From positions 1-5,574 of the forward strand of contig CALNBW010000463.1 in NCBI GenBank assembly GCA_937874815.1: 5,574 nucleotides of DNA, given 5' to 3'. Each line of letters starts with the position of its first letter. The stretch's first letter is position 1. The notes below the pieces were generated by a model. The model made no database searches. It had not been told where the DNA came from and saw only the letters and a list, made by a program, of their open reading frames with translations. This document shows, one piece after another, positions 1 to 5,457 of this stretch. Source of the DNA: an uncultured Bacillota bacterium. Lineage in GTDB: Bacteria; Bacillota; UBA994; UBA5500. The position numbers were made by a program, and so were the translations under genes.

Positions 1-14
1 TCCCACCCCGTTCT

Positions 15-386
15 TTATTCCCATAGTTTGTCAACCAGGGAGATCGCTTCCCTTTTGGAGAGCCCCATCCCCTTCATGGCGCTGACAATTGCTTGCACGT
101 CGTTTGCCAGCAGTTCCTCACGAATCCGCCGCACTTTCCCCGTGTCCAGAACCACATAGCTTTTCGCGCCGGCACGGGACTCAATGATGGCCTCTTCCTC
201 CAACAGCCGATAAGCCTTCTGCACAGTGTTGGGATTGACCCCCAATAATGCCGACAGGACCCGCCGGGAGGGCATTTCGTCTCCATCTTGCACATTTCCG
301 GCCACGATGCTCTGCTTAACGTGTCGAATGATCTGCAGATAGATGGGGCTGCCATCCTGCAAGTCGAGTTCTTCAAAGGAAACCAT
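15..386 (-). CDS. GntR-family transcriptional regulator, YtrA subfamily
   Basis: A 123-residue one-domain repressor. Residues 13-80 form a GntR winged helix-turn-helix, with the family hallmarks SPIYLQI near residue 13, GDEMPSRR at 35-42, LGVNPNTVQKAYR at 48-60 and a wing ending AKSYVV. Only about 40 residues follow. This fits the short helical dimerisation tail of the YtrA subfamily and is too small for a FadR or UTRA ligand-binding domain. The ATG follows AGGAGGGG (complement of 391-398) by four bases. YtrA-type regulators usually repress their own operon, which typically encodes an ABC transporter induced by cell-envelope stress or antibiotics. Here the downstream side runs off the left edge. 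After the TAA the leftward strand reads GGGGTGGGA, which may be the ribosome binding site of the next gene. Family assignment is firm; the regulated partner is inferred. Confidence 0.93.
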   Translation of the reverse strand: MVSFEELDLQDGSPIYLQIIRHVKQSIVAGNVQDGDEMPSRRVLSALLGVNPNTVQKAYRLLEEEAIIESRAGAKSYVVLDTGKVRRIREELLANDVQAIVSAMKGMGLSKREAISLVDKLWE

Positions 387-414
387 GGCACCCCTCCTGT
401 TCTTAAGGTGAACT

Positions 415-432
415 GTATTACTTATATAACAC
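415..432. promoter_or_regulatory. Operator copy 1, probable GntR/YtrA binding site
   Basis: GTATTA-N6-TAACAC is an imperfect palindrome: the right half read on the other strand is GTGTTA, which matches the left half at five of six bases. The same half-sites with the same six-base spacer recur at 442-459. This copy lies just downstream of the predicted gntR transcription start, where a bound dimer would block elongation or promoter clearance. That GntR is the protein bound is inferred from position and symmetry. Confidence 0.65.
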
Positions 433-441
433 TGTTTATCT

Positions 442-459
442 GTATTATATGAGTAACAC
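442..459. promoter_or_regulatory. Operator copy 2, overlapping the gntR promoter
   Basis: This is the second GTATTA-N6-TAACAC element, identical to copy 1 in both half-sites and different only in the spacer. Its centre is 27 bp from that of copy 1. It covers the -10 box and part of the -35/-10 spacer of the leftward promoter, so occupancy should exclude RNA polymerase. It lies about 80 bp upstream of the rightward serpin gene and could also affect that gene, but no clear rightward promoter was found. Confidence 0.67.
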
Positions 460-472
460 GGTTGGCGGTCAA
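444..472 (-). promoter_or_regulatory. SigA-type promoter of the gntR gene
   Basis: On the minus strand a TTGACC -35 box (complement of 467-472) and a perfect TATAAT -10 box (complement of 444-449) are separated by exactly 17 bases. The expected transcription start is near 437, leaving a leader of about 50 bases before the ATG at 386. This is the best promoter in the window. It overlaps one of the two operator copies, which fits repression by the GntR protein it drives. Confidence 0.85.
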
Positions 473-538
473 TAAGGAACTTAGAAGTGAGTTATAACGT
501 CGGAACAGGAGAAGGTTGGAAGGGGAGGGTGTTTTGGT

Positions 539-1918
539 TTGAAAAAGGAGCGGATGGATGTGCGTGATGAGCCAATAATAGAAGCGAAAACACCGAAATT
601 CTATGGAGTTCGTGGATGGCGAAAATGGGCGGCTATTGCAACCGCTTGTGCCCTGGTACTCAGTATAGGGTTACTAATTCCCAGAGTTGAACGAGGTAAG
701 AAAGGAGATCCAAAGGCAGGCACCATCCTGGATGTTGTTTATCCAAAAGCTTATGCCTTTGATGACTTTGACGCCGGCAGAGAGGTTCGCGAACAAAACC
801 CTGTTGAGGCCAGCTTTATTGAGGCGCTAAACGAGTTCTCCTACAAGACAAGTCCTCATATCCTTACCAGGGTAGGCGAGAACACCAATTACTCGCCCCT
901 CTCACTGTATTATGCTTTGTCCCTCGCGGCCTCTGGCGCACAGGGCGAGACTGAAGCCGAACTGCTTACTCTGCTAGGTGTTCCTAGCTCCAAAATTCTG
1001 GCCAAGCAGTGCGGGAACTTGTACCGTACGCTTTATCGGGAGAACACAATCGGCAAGTTCAAAATCGCGAATTCTCTGTGGCTGGCTAACGAGCTTAACG
1101 GCGAACCGGTTACGTTCAAGGAGGATTTTGTAAAACAAGCAGCAGCAGACTTCTATGCCAGCTTTCATAAAGTTAACTTCTCTAACGCAGAGACCGGAAA
1201 AGCCATGGCTGATTGGATAGCGACCAACACGAATGGCACGCTAGCTCCGACGATAGAAACGGATCCAGGCCAGATATTCTCCATATTGAATACGGTTTAC
1301 TTTCACGATGAATGGGTCAATCGTTTTGAGAAAAGCAAAACAGCAAAGGATGTGTTCCACCTTTCAAACGGCGATGATGTCACGTGCGATTTTATGAATG
1401 CGACTTCCAGTTCGGCGGGTTATGCAATAGGGGAAGGATTTACGCGGGCGAGCATCGGGCTGAAAAATGCCGGCCAGATGATATTCATACAGCCTGATGT
1501 TGGTGTCTCACCGTACTCGCTGCTTGCAACCCAAGAGCAAATGCGAGAGACATTTGCAGGCGGCCACGATTTCCATGGTATAGTGACATGGAAATTGCCT
1601 AAGTTCAGTTTCAGTTCAAAGCTAGCCTTGGCAAATGTTCTTCAAGAGCTTGGTGTTGTCTCTGCTTTTGCGGCTGATGCGGATTTTTCCCGCATCACCG
1701 ATCGCATGGCTTCTGTAAGCGAAGTGCAGCAAAATACGTATATCGCGATAGATGAAAATGGTGTAGAAGCGTCCGCTTTTACCGAGGTTAGATACGTAGG
1801 TGCAGCGCCCCCAGAGGGTAGGGCAGATATGATTCTTGACCGGCCCTTTATTTACGGTATTACTGCCCAAAACGGTGTCTTATTGTTTGTGGGTGTGTGC
1901 GAAAATCCCACCAAATAG
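539..1918 (+). CDS. Membrane-anchored serpin-family protein
   Basis: A 459-residue protein made of a cytoplasmic-type basic N-terminus (1-29), one hydrophobic segment (about 30-48), a linker (49-82) and a full serpin domain (about 83-459). Serpin landmarks are NYSPLSLYYALSLAASGAQG at 117-136, NTVYFHDEW at 251-259 and WKLPKFSF at 351-358. The reactive loop starts at E406, and the C-terminal signature MILDRPFIYGI at 431-441 fits the PROSITE serpin pattern. Inhibitory serpins trap serine or cysteine proteases covalently by inserting the cleaved loop into the main sheet. Counting E406 as P17 puts P1-P1' at A422-A423, which would suit an elastase- or subtilisin-like target, but this is only a prediction. 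P14 is Val and P9 is Phe, a bulkier hinge than usual. The TTG start follows GGGGAGGG at 522-529. ATG 554 is an alternative, with a poorly spaced AAGGAG. Outward orientation of the serpin domain is inferred from the positive-inside rule. Confidence 0.93.
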   Translation: MKKERMDVRDEPIIEAKTPKFYGVRGWRKWAAIATACALVLSIGLLIPRVERGKKGDPKAGTILDVVYPKAYAFDDFDAGREVREQNPVEASFIEALNEFSYKTSPHILTRVGENTNYSPLSLYYALSLAASGAQGETEAELLTLLGVPSSKILAKQCGNLYRTLYRENTIGKFKIANSLWLANELNGEPVTFKEDFVKQAAADFYASFHKVNFSNAETGKAMADWIATNTNGTLAPTIETDPGQIFSILNTVYFHDEWVNRFEKSKTAKDVFHLSNGDDVTCDFMNATSSSAGYAIGEGFTRASIGLKNAGQMIFIQPDVGVSPYSLLATQEQMRETFAGGHDFHGIVTWKLPKFSFSSKLALANVLQELGVVSAFAADADFSRITDRMASVSEVQQNTYIAIDENGVEASAFTEVRYVGAAPPEGRADMILDRPFIYGITAQNGVLLFVGVCENPTK

Positions 1919-2081
1919 CGACGAGCACCCACGCACGCGGCGGGCTGCCCGCCATATGTTCAGGGCTACATCTGGGTGAACAGCACTAAAGGCTTTTTCG
2001 CGAATATTTGGAAGGAGAAAGACACCTTCATAGCGAACTAATGTGTGTGAAAAGCGTGCAACGCGACAAGGAGTAAACGCC
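1919..2081. other. Intergenic region between serpin and YjbR/MmcQ genes
   Basis: No convincing gene is visible here. A compact GC-rich hairpin lies at 1939-1953 (GGCGGG, loop CTG, CCCGCC) shortly after the serpin stop. It has no T-run after it, so it is not a standard intrinsic terminator, although it may stabilise the 3' end of the message. A weaker GAAGG/CCTTC inverted repeat lies near 2012-2030. No recognisable promoter for the next gene was found, so read-through from the serpin gene is possible. Confidence 0.4.
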
Positions 2082-2468
2082 ATGCCTGACTATCCTTGGC
2101 TGGAAGAATACCTATCCGCAAAACCAGGTGTAACCCGCGATTACAAGGCTGAATGGGGTTGGCATCGATTTAAGGTGGGCGGCAAAATGTTTGCGGCTTT
2201 GATGCACCCCTCGAGCAAATATGATCCGGCCTATGCAGAAAAAGATTTGCTTAATCTTAAGTGCGACCCTTTGTTAGCGCAACATTGGCGCGATGAGTAT
2301 CCCGAAATCATGCCCGGGTTCTATTCCGACAAGCGCACTTGGAACTCGGTGAATCTAGGAGGAAAACTGCCTGAGGATGTCCTGCGGCAGATGATTGACG
2401 ATAGCTATAGGCTGGTATTTGAGAAGCTGACAAAGAAACAGCAACAGGAGGTCAACTCGGTTCAGTAA
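2082..2468 (+). CDS. YjbR/MmcQ-family protein
   Basis: A 128-residue cytosolic protein of the YjbR/MmcQ (CyaY-like fold) family. It shows the family's strings FKVGGKMFA at 30-38, LKCDPLLA at 59-66, and YP at 73-74 followed by the core GFYSDKRTWNSV at 79-90, then LRQMIDDSYRLVFEKL at 101-116. Length is normal for the family. Members are often labelled DNA-binding, but their biochemical role is not established, so no function is assigned. The start at 2082 is preferred because AAGGAG at 2068-2073 sits eight bases upstream. An in-frame ATG at 2043 would add 13 residues that do not fit the family and has no ribosome binding site. A decayed second copy of the same gene lies at about 4541-4692. Confidence 0.9.
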   Translation: MPDYPWLEEYLSAKPGVTRDYKAEWGWHRFKVGGKMFAALMHPSSKYDPAYAEKDLLNLKCDPLLAQHWRDEYPEIMPGFYSDKRTWNSVNLGGKLPEDVLRQMIDDSYRLVFEKLTKKQQQEVNSVQ

Positions 2469-2497
2469 TTGCCTAAGGATGAAACCTGTAGCTGTTA

Positions 2498-3418
2498 TTA
2501 AAAGATGCCAGGGAGCCAGAATGCTAGTCTGAGCCCTACAGCAAAGGAAGCAGCATTGGCTACCAAGGCGTATACGCTCGGCTTCCAGCGGGGAATAAGT
2601 TGGAAGCCGTCTTTCCTTAAATACAGCGTATAAACGATCGCTTCTACTATGACTACCGCAATTTCCAATAGAATGTAGAAGAAAACAAAAGCCAGTGCCC
2701 CGGAACGGTAGTTAATAATGTTTAGTGCCAGGTTAAGCGCAACCTGTGTTATGACATTAACGAAGGCGATAAAGCGAAATAGCTTTCTTTCCCGAAAGCC
2801 AAACAGCAGGGCAATAGCCAGCTCAACTAGAATAGTAACGGCTATACGGATAGCCAGGGAAAGCGCTTCAGCGGTATAGTTATAGGATCTTTCAACGGAA
2901 AGGCCGGTATTGGAGACCTCAGCGGTGAAATAACTGTCAAAGGCATAACGCTCGTAGACGTCGTCACTTACAGTAAAGTGGTCTGTCTCCGGGAAATACA
3001 GCAGTATTTTGAACATCTTGGGCGGGTAGTAGGTCCAGTTAAATTGGTGGGATTCAGTGCAGTCTTGAAAGAACTGCAGAAAATTGTAACCGTCCGCATT
3101 ATGGTACTCTACAAACCTCAGGAAGACCTCATAGTTTTCGTCGCCCTCCACATATCGCGCATAGGTCCCATCCTCGTTAAGAACTGCGTGAGGGCCGGTG
3201 GACCTTGCACTAGAGAGCAACGTCACGTAATATGTTTTTCCTTCAAGTCCGATGAAATCGATAACTATGGATGGTTTAGGCCCTACGTCTGCACGAGCCA
3301 TCAAAGGAAACACAATTAACAGGGTTAAAATGCCGAGCAACATGACACTTGTTTTTGTGCCCCTGGCCATTAAGTGGTAATGCTTGTTTGCATTTCTTGC
3401 CCTTACTAGCTTAGTCAT
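2498..3418 (-). CDS. Membrane protein with exported N-terminal domain, function unknown
   Basis: A 306-residue protein that I cannot assign to a named family. A basic N-terminus is followed by a hydrophobic segment (about 24-40) ending MARAD, with a plausible signal-peptidase site after A43. Next is a soluble region (about 44-182) that begins DVGPKPSIVIDF and is rich in Tyr, Phe and Asp, with a single Cys at 120. Four hydrophobic helices follow at about 184-207, 213-237, 241-266 and 281-303. The soluble part is therefore expected outside the cell, tethered by a four-helix membrane domain. The ATG is preceded by GGGGGGAG (complement of 3423-3430) with a four-base gap. A downstream Met at residue 17 has no ribosome binding site. 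The gene converges with the YjbR/MmcQ gene (29 bp between stops) and diverges from the epimerase gene. A transport or sensory role is possible but unsupported. Confidence 0.85.
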   Translation of the reverse strand: MTKLVRARNANKHYHLMARGTKTSVMLLGILTLLIVFPLMARADVGPKPSIVIDFIGLEGKTYYVTLLSSARSTGPHAVLNEDGTYARYVEGDENYEVFLRFVEYHNADGYNFLQFFQDCTESHQFNWTYYPPKMFKILLYFPETDHFTVSDDVYERYAFDSYFTAEVSNTGLSVERSYNYTAEALSLAIRIAVTILVELAIALLFGFRERKLFRFIAFVNVITQVALNLALNIINYRSGALAFVFFYILLEIAVVIVEAIVYTLYLRKDGFQLIPRWKPSVYALVANAASFAVGLRLAFWLPGIF

Positions 3419-3534
3419 TACGCTCCCCCCATGATCTTTCCTTGCCTATTGAGGCCTGATACACACAAGTTCACCACCAGTACGCTTTTCCCTTCCCAGC
3501 ATCCAATCAAACCCATTGAAAGGGGAGTAATACA
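3419..3534. promoter_or_regulatory. Divergent intergenic region, presumed to hold two promoters
   Basis: This 116-bp gap separates the starts of two divergent genes, so it should carry a promoter in each direction. Only the ribosome binding sites are clear: GGGGGGAG for the leftward gene at 3423-3430, and AAAGGGGAG for the rightward gene, ending at 3527, seven bases before its ATG. I found no -35/-10 pair near consensus on either strand. Confidence 0.4.
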
Positions 3535-4542
3535 ATGAAGGTTTTAGTAATAGGCGGTACTCGTTTCATCGGGAGGCATCTCGTGCCTAGACTACTGTCG
3601 GCGGGTCATCAAGTCTATTTGTTTAATCGGGGAACTCGTTCGCTTTCGGACGACCTAAAGGGTGTAACCGTCTTGGCGGGAGATAGACACCAGCCTGGGC
3701 AACTAGCAGAGAAGTTGAGCGGTATGGAATTTGATGCTGCCATCGATATGGTGGCCTATAATGCGGCAGACATAAGGACCAGTGTGGAAGCCCTACGGGA
3801 TAAGGTGGGTCATTTCCTGTTCGTCAGTACACGCAGTGTGTATAAGGAAAAGCTAGTCCCGGCCCCAATTCGTGAAACTGATTTGCTGGAAGACGACCCT
3901 AGTATGGCGTATGGATACAATAAGGCCAAAGCCGAGGAGGCGCTAATGGAGGAGCATCAGTCTATTGGCTTCCCTGCCACTGTGTTGCGCTTGCCAGCTA
4001 TCTATGGGCCCTACGATTATCAAGCTCGTGAATGGTATTTTATCAAGCGTTTCCTTGATGGTCGGCAACAGATGCTGCTGCCTGATTTCGGCTGGGGAGT
4101 TAATCAGCGCGAGTACGCGGGAAACGTGGCTGAGCAACTGGCCTTCTTGCTCACAAAGCCCGCTAGCATCGGCGAAACCTACAACTCTGGGCATCGCCAT
4201 TTCCAGAATTTTCGTGATCTAATTCATTTGGCTGAAGAGCTCTTTGGTAGGGAAATGTCCTTGTTTGGACTGCCCAAAGAGGACATCCCCTGGAAGGTGC
4301 CCCTAGCTGAGTCCGGCCTCTATGTGCTTTCCACTGGAAAATTGGAGGCTCTCGGCTATCGTGAGCGTTATGACTTGCGGGCAGCATTGCAGGAAACCAT
4401 CAATTATTTAGCTGCCAATCCGATTACCGAGGACTGGGTCTTTGAAACCAGGCAAAGCAAGCAGCTGTTTGACTACCGCACCGAAGATGAGTTGATAGAG
4501 AAAGCCTTACCCCTAACGGAGTATACCTATAAACATGACTGA
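3535..4542 (+). CDS. NAD-dependent epimerase/dehydratase family protein (extended SDR)
   Basis: A 335-residue Rossmann-fold protein. The nucleotide-binding glycine motif GGTRFIG is at 7-13, right after the first beta strand MKVLVI. An N31-R32 pair ends the second strand, and AGD at 48-50 matches the usual adenine-contact position. The catalytic elements of the extended short-chain dehydrogenase class are present: FVSTRSVY at 96-103 supplies the Ser/Thr, and Y126-x3-K130 is the active Tyr-Lys pair. RLPAIYGPYD at 152-161 is the conserved substrate-domain entrance. The family includes sugar-nucleotide epimerases and dehydratases, plus the CSP41-like branch that this GGTRFIG form recalls. The substrate cannot be read from the sequence. 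The ATG has a good AAAGGGGAG seven bases upstream. No sugar-pathway genes are nearby. The stop codon abuts a YjbR/MmcQ relic. Confidence 0.92.
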   Translation: MKVLVIGGTRFIGRHLVPRLLSAGHQVYLFNRGTRSLSDDLKGVTVLAGDRHQPGQLAEKLSGMEFDAAIDMVAYNAADIRTSVEALRDKVGHFLFVSTRSVYKEKLVPAPIRETDLLEDDPSMAYGYNKAKAEEALMEEHQSIGFPATVLRLPAIYGPYDYQAREWYFIKRFLDGRQQMLLPDFGWGVNQREYAGNVAEQLAFLLTKPASIGETYNSGHRHFQNFRDLIHLAEELFGREMSLFGLPKEDIPWKVPLAESGLYVLSTGKLEALGYRERYDLRAALQETINYLAANPITEDWVFETRQSKQLFDYRTEDELIEKALPLTEYTYKHD

Positions 4543-4692
4543 TAGAATGTCCAAAGGCTGCCCCCTTCAGGCAAATGTGGTCTGGCTTATGCAGAAGAAA
4601 TTTCACCTACACTTAAGTGCAACCTTTTGCTGGCAGGACATTTGCACGATGTGTATCCAAGGGACGCCTGGGTACTATTCCGACAAGCGCAC
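4541..4692 (+). pseudogene. Decayed YjbR/MmcQ gene fragment
   Basis: This segment aligns with the middle of the intact YjbR/MmcQ gene. Positions 4558-4658 match 2202-2302 without gaps at about 74 of 101 bases (hand count). An 18-bp identity follows, 4675-4692 against 2321-2338, but it is displaced by a net two-base deletion. In the first frame the relic reads PPSGKCGLAYAEE and LKCNLLLAGHLHDVYP, against HPSSKYDPAYAEK and LKCDPLLAQHWRDEYP in the intact protein. After the deletion, the next frame gives PGYYSDKRT against PGFYSDKRT. A further four-base gap lies near 4557. The N-terminal third and most of the C-terminus are missing, and no start with a ribosome binding site remains. Divergence suggests either an old duplication or the remnant of a related gene acquired separately. 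Confidence 0.82.
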
Positions 4693-4860
4693 CTCGCCGG
4701 CAGCATCCGCGCGGATGGAGGTTGTCTCAAGCCTACATCCCGCTGCTGAACTAGCTCTGCCCTAGGCCAAACGGCCTTTTGCAGGTGCTTATTGGTCTCG
4801 CGAAATCTGGACATCAGGCTCAAAGTGCTTTCATAAATACTATACAAGGGAGGTGAAAAC
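4693..4860. other. Intergenic region upstream of the Cys-rich exported protein
   Basis: No gene is seen. Traces of the YjbR/MmcQ C-terminus may persist near 4715-4755, but the similarity is too weak to claim. The region also holds a possible terminator hairpin at 4764-4780. At 4808-4813 is TGGACA, which could act as a -35 box with CATAAA at 4832-4837 (18-base spacer). That promoter would be weak and lie very close to the start codon. The ribosome binding site GGGAGGTG is at 4848-4855, five bases before the ATG. Confidence 0.4.
4764..4780 (+). terminator. Possible weak intrinsic terminator after the epimerase gene
   Basis: AGGCC, loop AAAC, GGCCT is followed by TTT. The stem is only five base pairs and the T-run is short, so termination would be inefficient. 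It lies downstream of the epimerase gene and the YjbR/MmcQ relic and before the next ribosome binding site, a sensible place for transcription to end. Confidence 0.4.
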
Positions 4861-5346
4861 ATGAAAAGATCGTTCGCTTTTTTTCTGGTTGTAACCATGC
4901 TAGTGTTGGTTTTCGTTACCGTTCCCGCGTTATTCCCGGCTACCGCTGCGCCTTCCGAGAAGGAACTGGCAAAAGAGACAGTAATGCTGCGTAAGCGGCT
5001 ACACGAGTCGAGCCAGCGGAATATTGATAAGCTGGTGGCTGCTGGTGAGTTGAGGCCCCAGGACGGGAAGCGGTTAAAGAAGAATTTCGATGTGCTTCAC
5101 GAATGGTATCTAGAACATAGCCTGGACGACAGCGCGCTTTGTCCCCATTGCGGAGATGGGAAATTCAAGCTAAGGGACCACGAGTACACGGAGTGGCTAA
5201 CTGTCTCATACACCAGATGCTCGCAAACCCCCTGGCGCAACGACCAAGTGCAACAACGGCATGTCATAAACATCTTGACCTGCGATGGCTGCGGTCTAAA
5301 TTACTGCCCATTATCGCTAGAATTTAAAGTGGTGTGCAGCAACTAG
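4861..5346 (+). CDS. Exported DUF2680/YckD-like protein with C-terminal cysteine cluster
   Basis: A 161-residue protein with a clear signal peptide: MKRS, a hydrophobic core at about 5-25 and a likely cut after A29 in ATA|AP. Residues 32-86 form a charged helical region. Its stretch RNIDKLVAAGELRPQDGKRLKKN (read from residue 53) resembles the DUF2680/YckD pattern, in which a Lys-rich helix is followed by an AG turn and a second helix. Residues 94-159 hold seven cysteines: CPHC at 94-97, C120, CDGC at 141-144, C149 and C159. The two CxxC pairs look like a zinc-ribbon or treble-clef metal site, while the others could form disulfides if exported. No named family is recognised for this half. GGGAGGTG lies five bases before the ATG. 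The gene appears to be transcribed alone. Function is unknown. Confidence 0.85.
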   Translation: MKRSFAFFLVVTMLVLVFVTVPALFPATAAPSEKELAKETVMLRKRLHESSQRNIDKLVAAGELRPQDGKRLKKNFDVLHEWYLEHSLDDSALCPHCGDGKFKLRDHEYTEWLTVSYTRCSQTPWRNDQVQQRHVINILTCDGCGLNYCPLSLEFKVVCSN

Positions 5347-5372
5347 TAAACGCCAAGGGGCTGTGATACTCG

Positions 5373-5415
5373 GAAAAAACAAGGCGGCACCGTTTTATAC
5401 CAGGGGCCGCCTTGT
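5373..5415 (-). terminator. Intrinsic terminator of the leftward peptidase gene
   Basis: A perfect 10-bp stem (ACAAGGCGGC at 5379-5388 paired with GCCGCCTTGT at 5406-5415) encloses a 17-base loop. Read leftward, it is followed directly by a run of six Ts (complement of 5373-5378), so it is a strong Rho-independent terminator for the gene ending at 5458. In the rightward direction there is no T-run, so it probably ends the message of the Cys-rich protein gene only poorly. Confidence 0.88.
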
Positions 5416-5457
5416 GCTGTAGAAATATACTATGAACGAGCCCTTATAGTAGTTTAA

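Noticed and set aside
460..538. Rightward promoter for the serpin gene around TATAAC at 493-498
   Set aside because: The -10-like box has no reasonable -35 partner at 16-18 bases, so it cannot be separated from chance.
539..690. Lipoprotein signal with Cys37 in the serpin N-terminus
   Set aside because: The hydrophobic stretch continues well past the cysteine and the -3 residue is Ala, so a membrane anchor fits better than a lipobox.
1939..1953. GC-rich hairpin after the serpin gene as an intrinsic terminator
   Set aside because: The stem is only six base pairs with a three-base loop, and the following bases (ATATGTTCAG) contain no T-run.
2043..2081. Upstream ATG at 2043 as the start of the YjbR/MmcQ gene
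   Set aside because: It has no ribosome binding site and adds 13 residues unlike the family N-terminus. The ATG at 2082 has AAGGAG eight bases upstream.
1880..2083. Leftward open frame of 67 codons in the serpin to YjbR/MmcQ gap
   Set aside because: There is no ribosome binding site, no recognisable motif, and its frame overlaps the end of the serpin gene.
2978..3319. Rightward open frame of 113 codons
   Set aside because: It lies entirely inside the leftward membrane-protein gene, has no ribosome binding site or recognisable motif, and is a shadow of that coding sequence.
4535..4765. Rightward open frame of 76 codons as a real small gene
   Set aside because: It has no ribosome binding site and overlaps the epimerase end. 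Only one short part (PGYYSDKRT) resembles a protein family, and that is explained by the frameshifted relic.
4587..4898. Leftward open frame of 103 codons across the relic and the start of the Cys-rich gene
   Set aside because: It overlaps both the YjbR/MmcQ relic and a well-supported rightward start, and its translation shows no recognisable domain.
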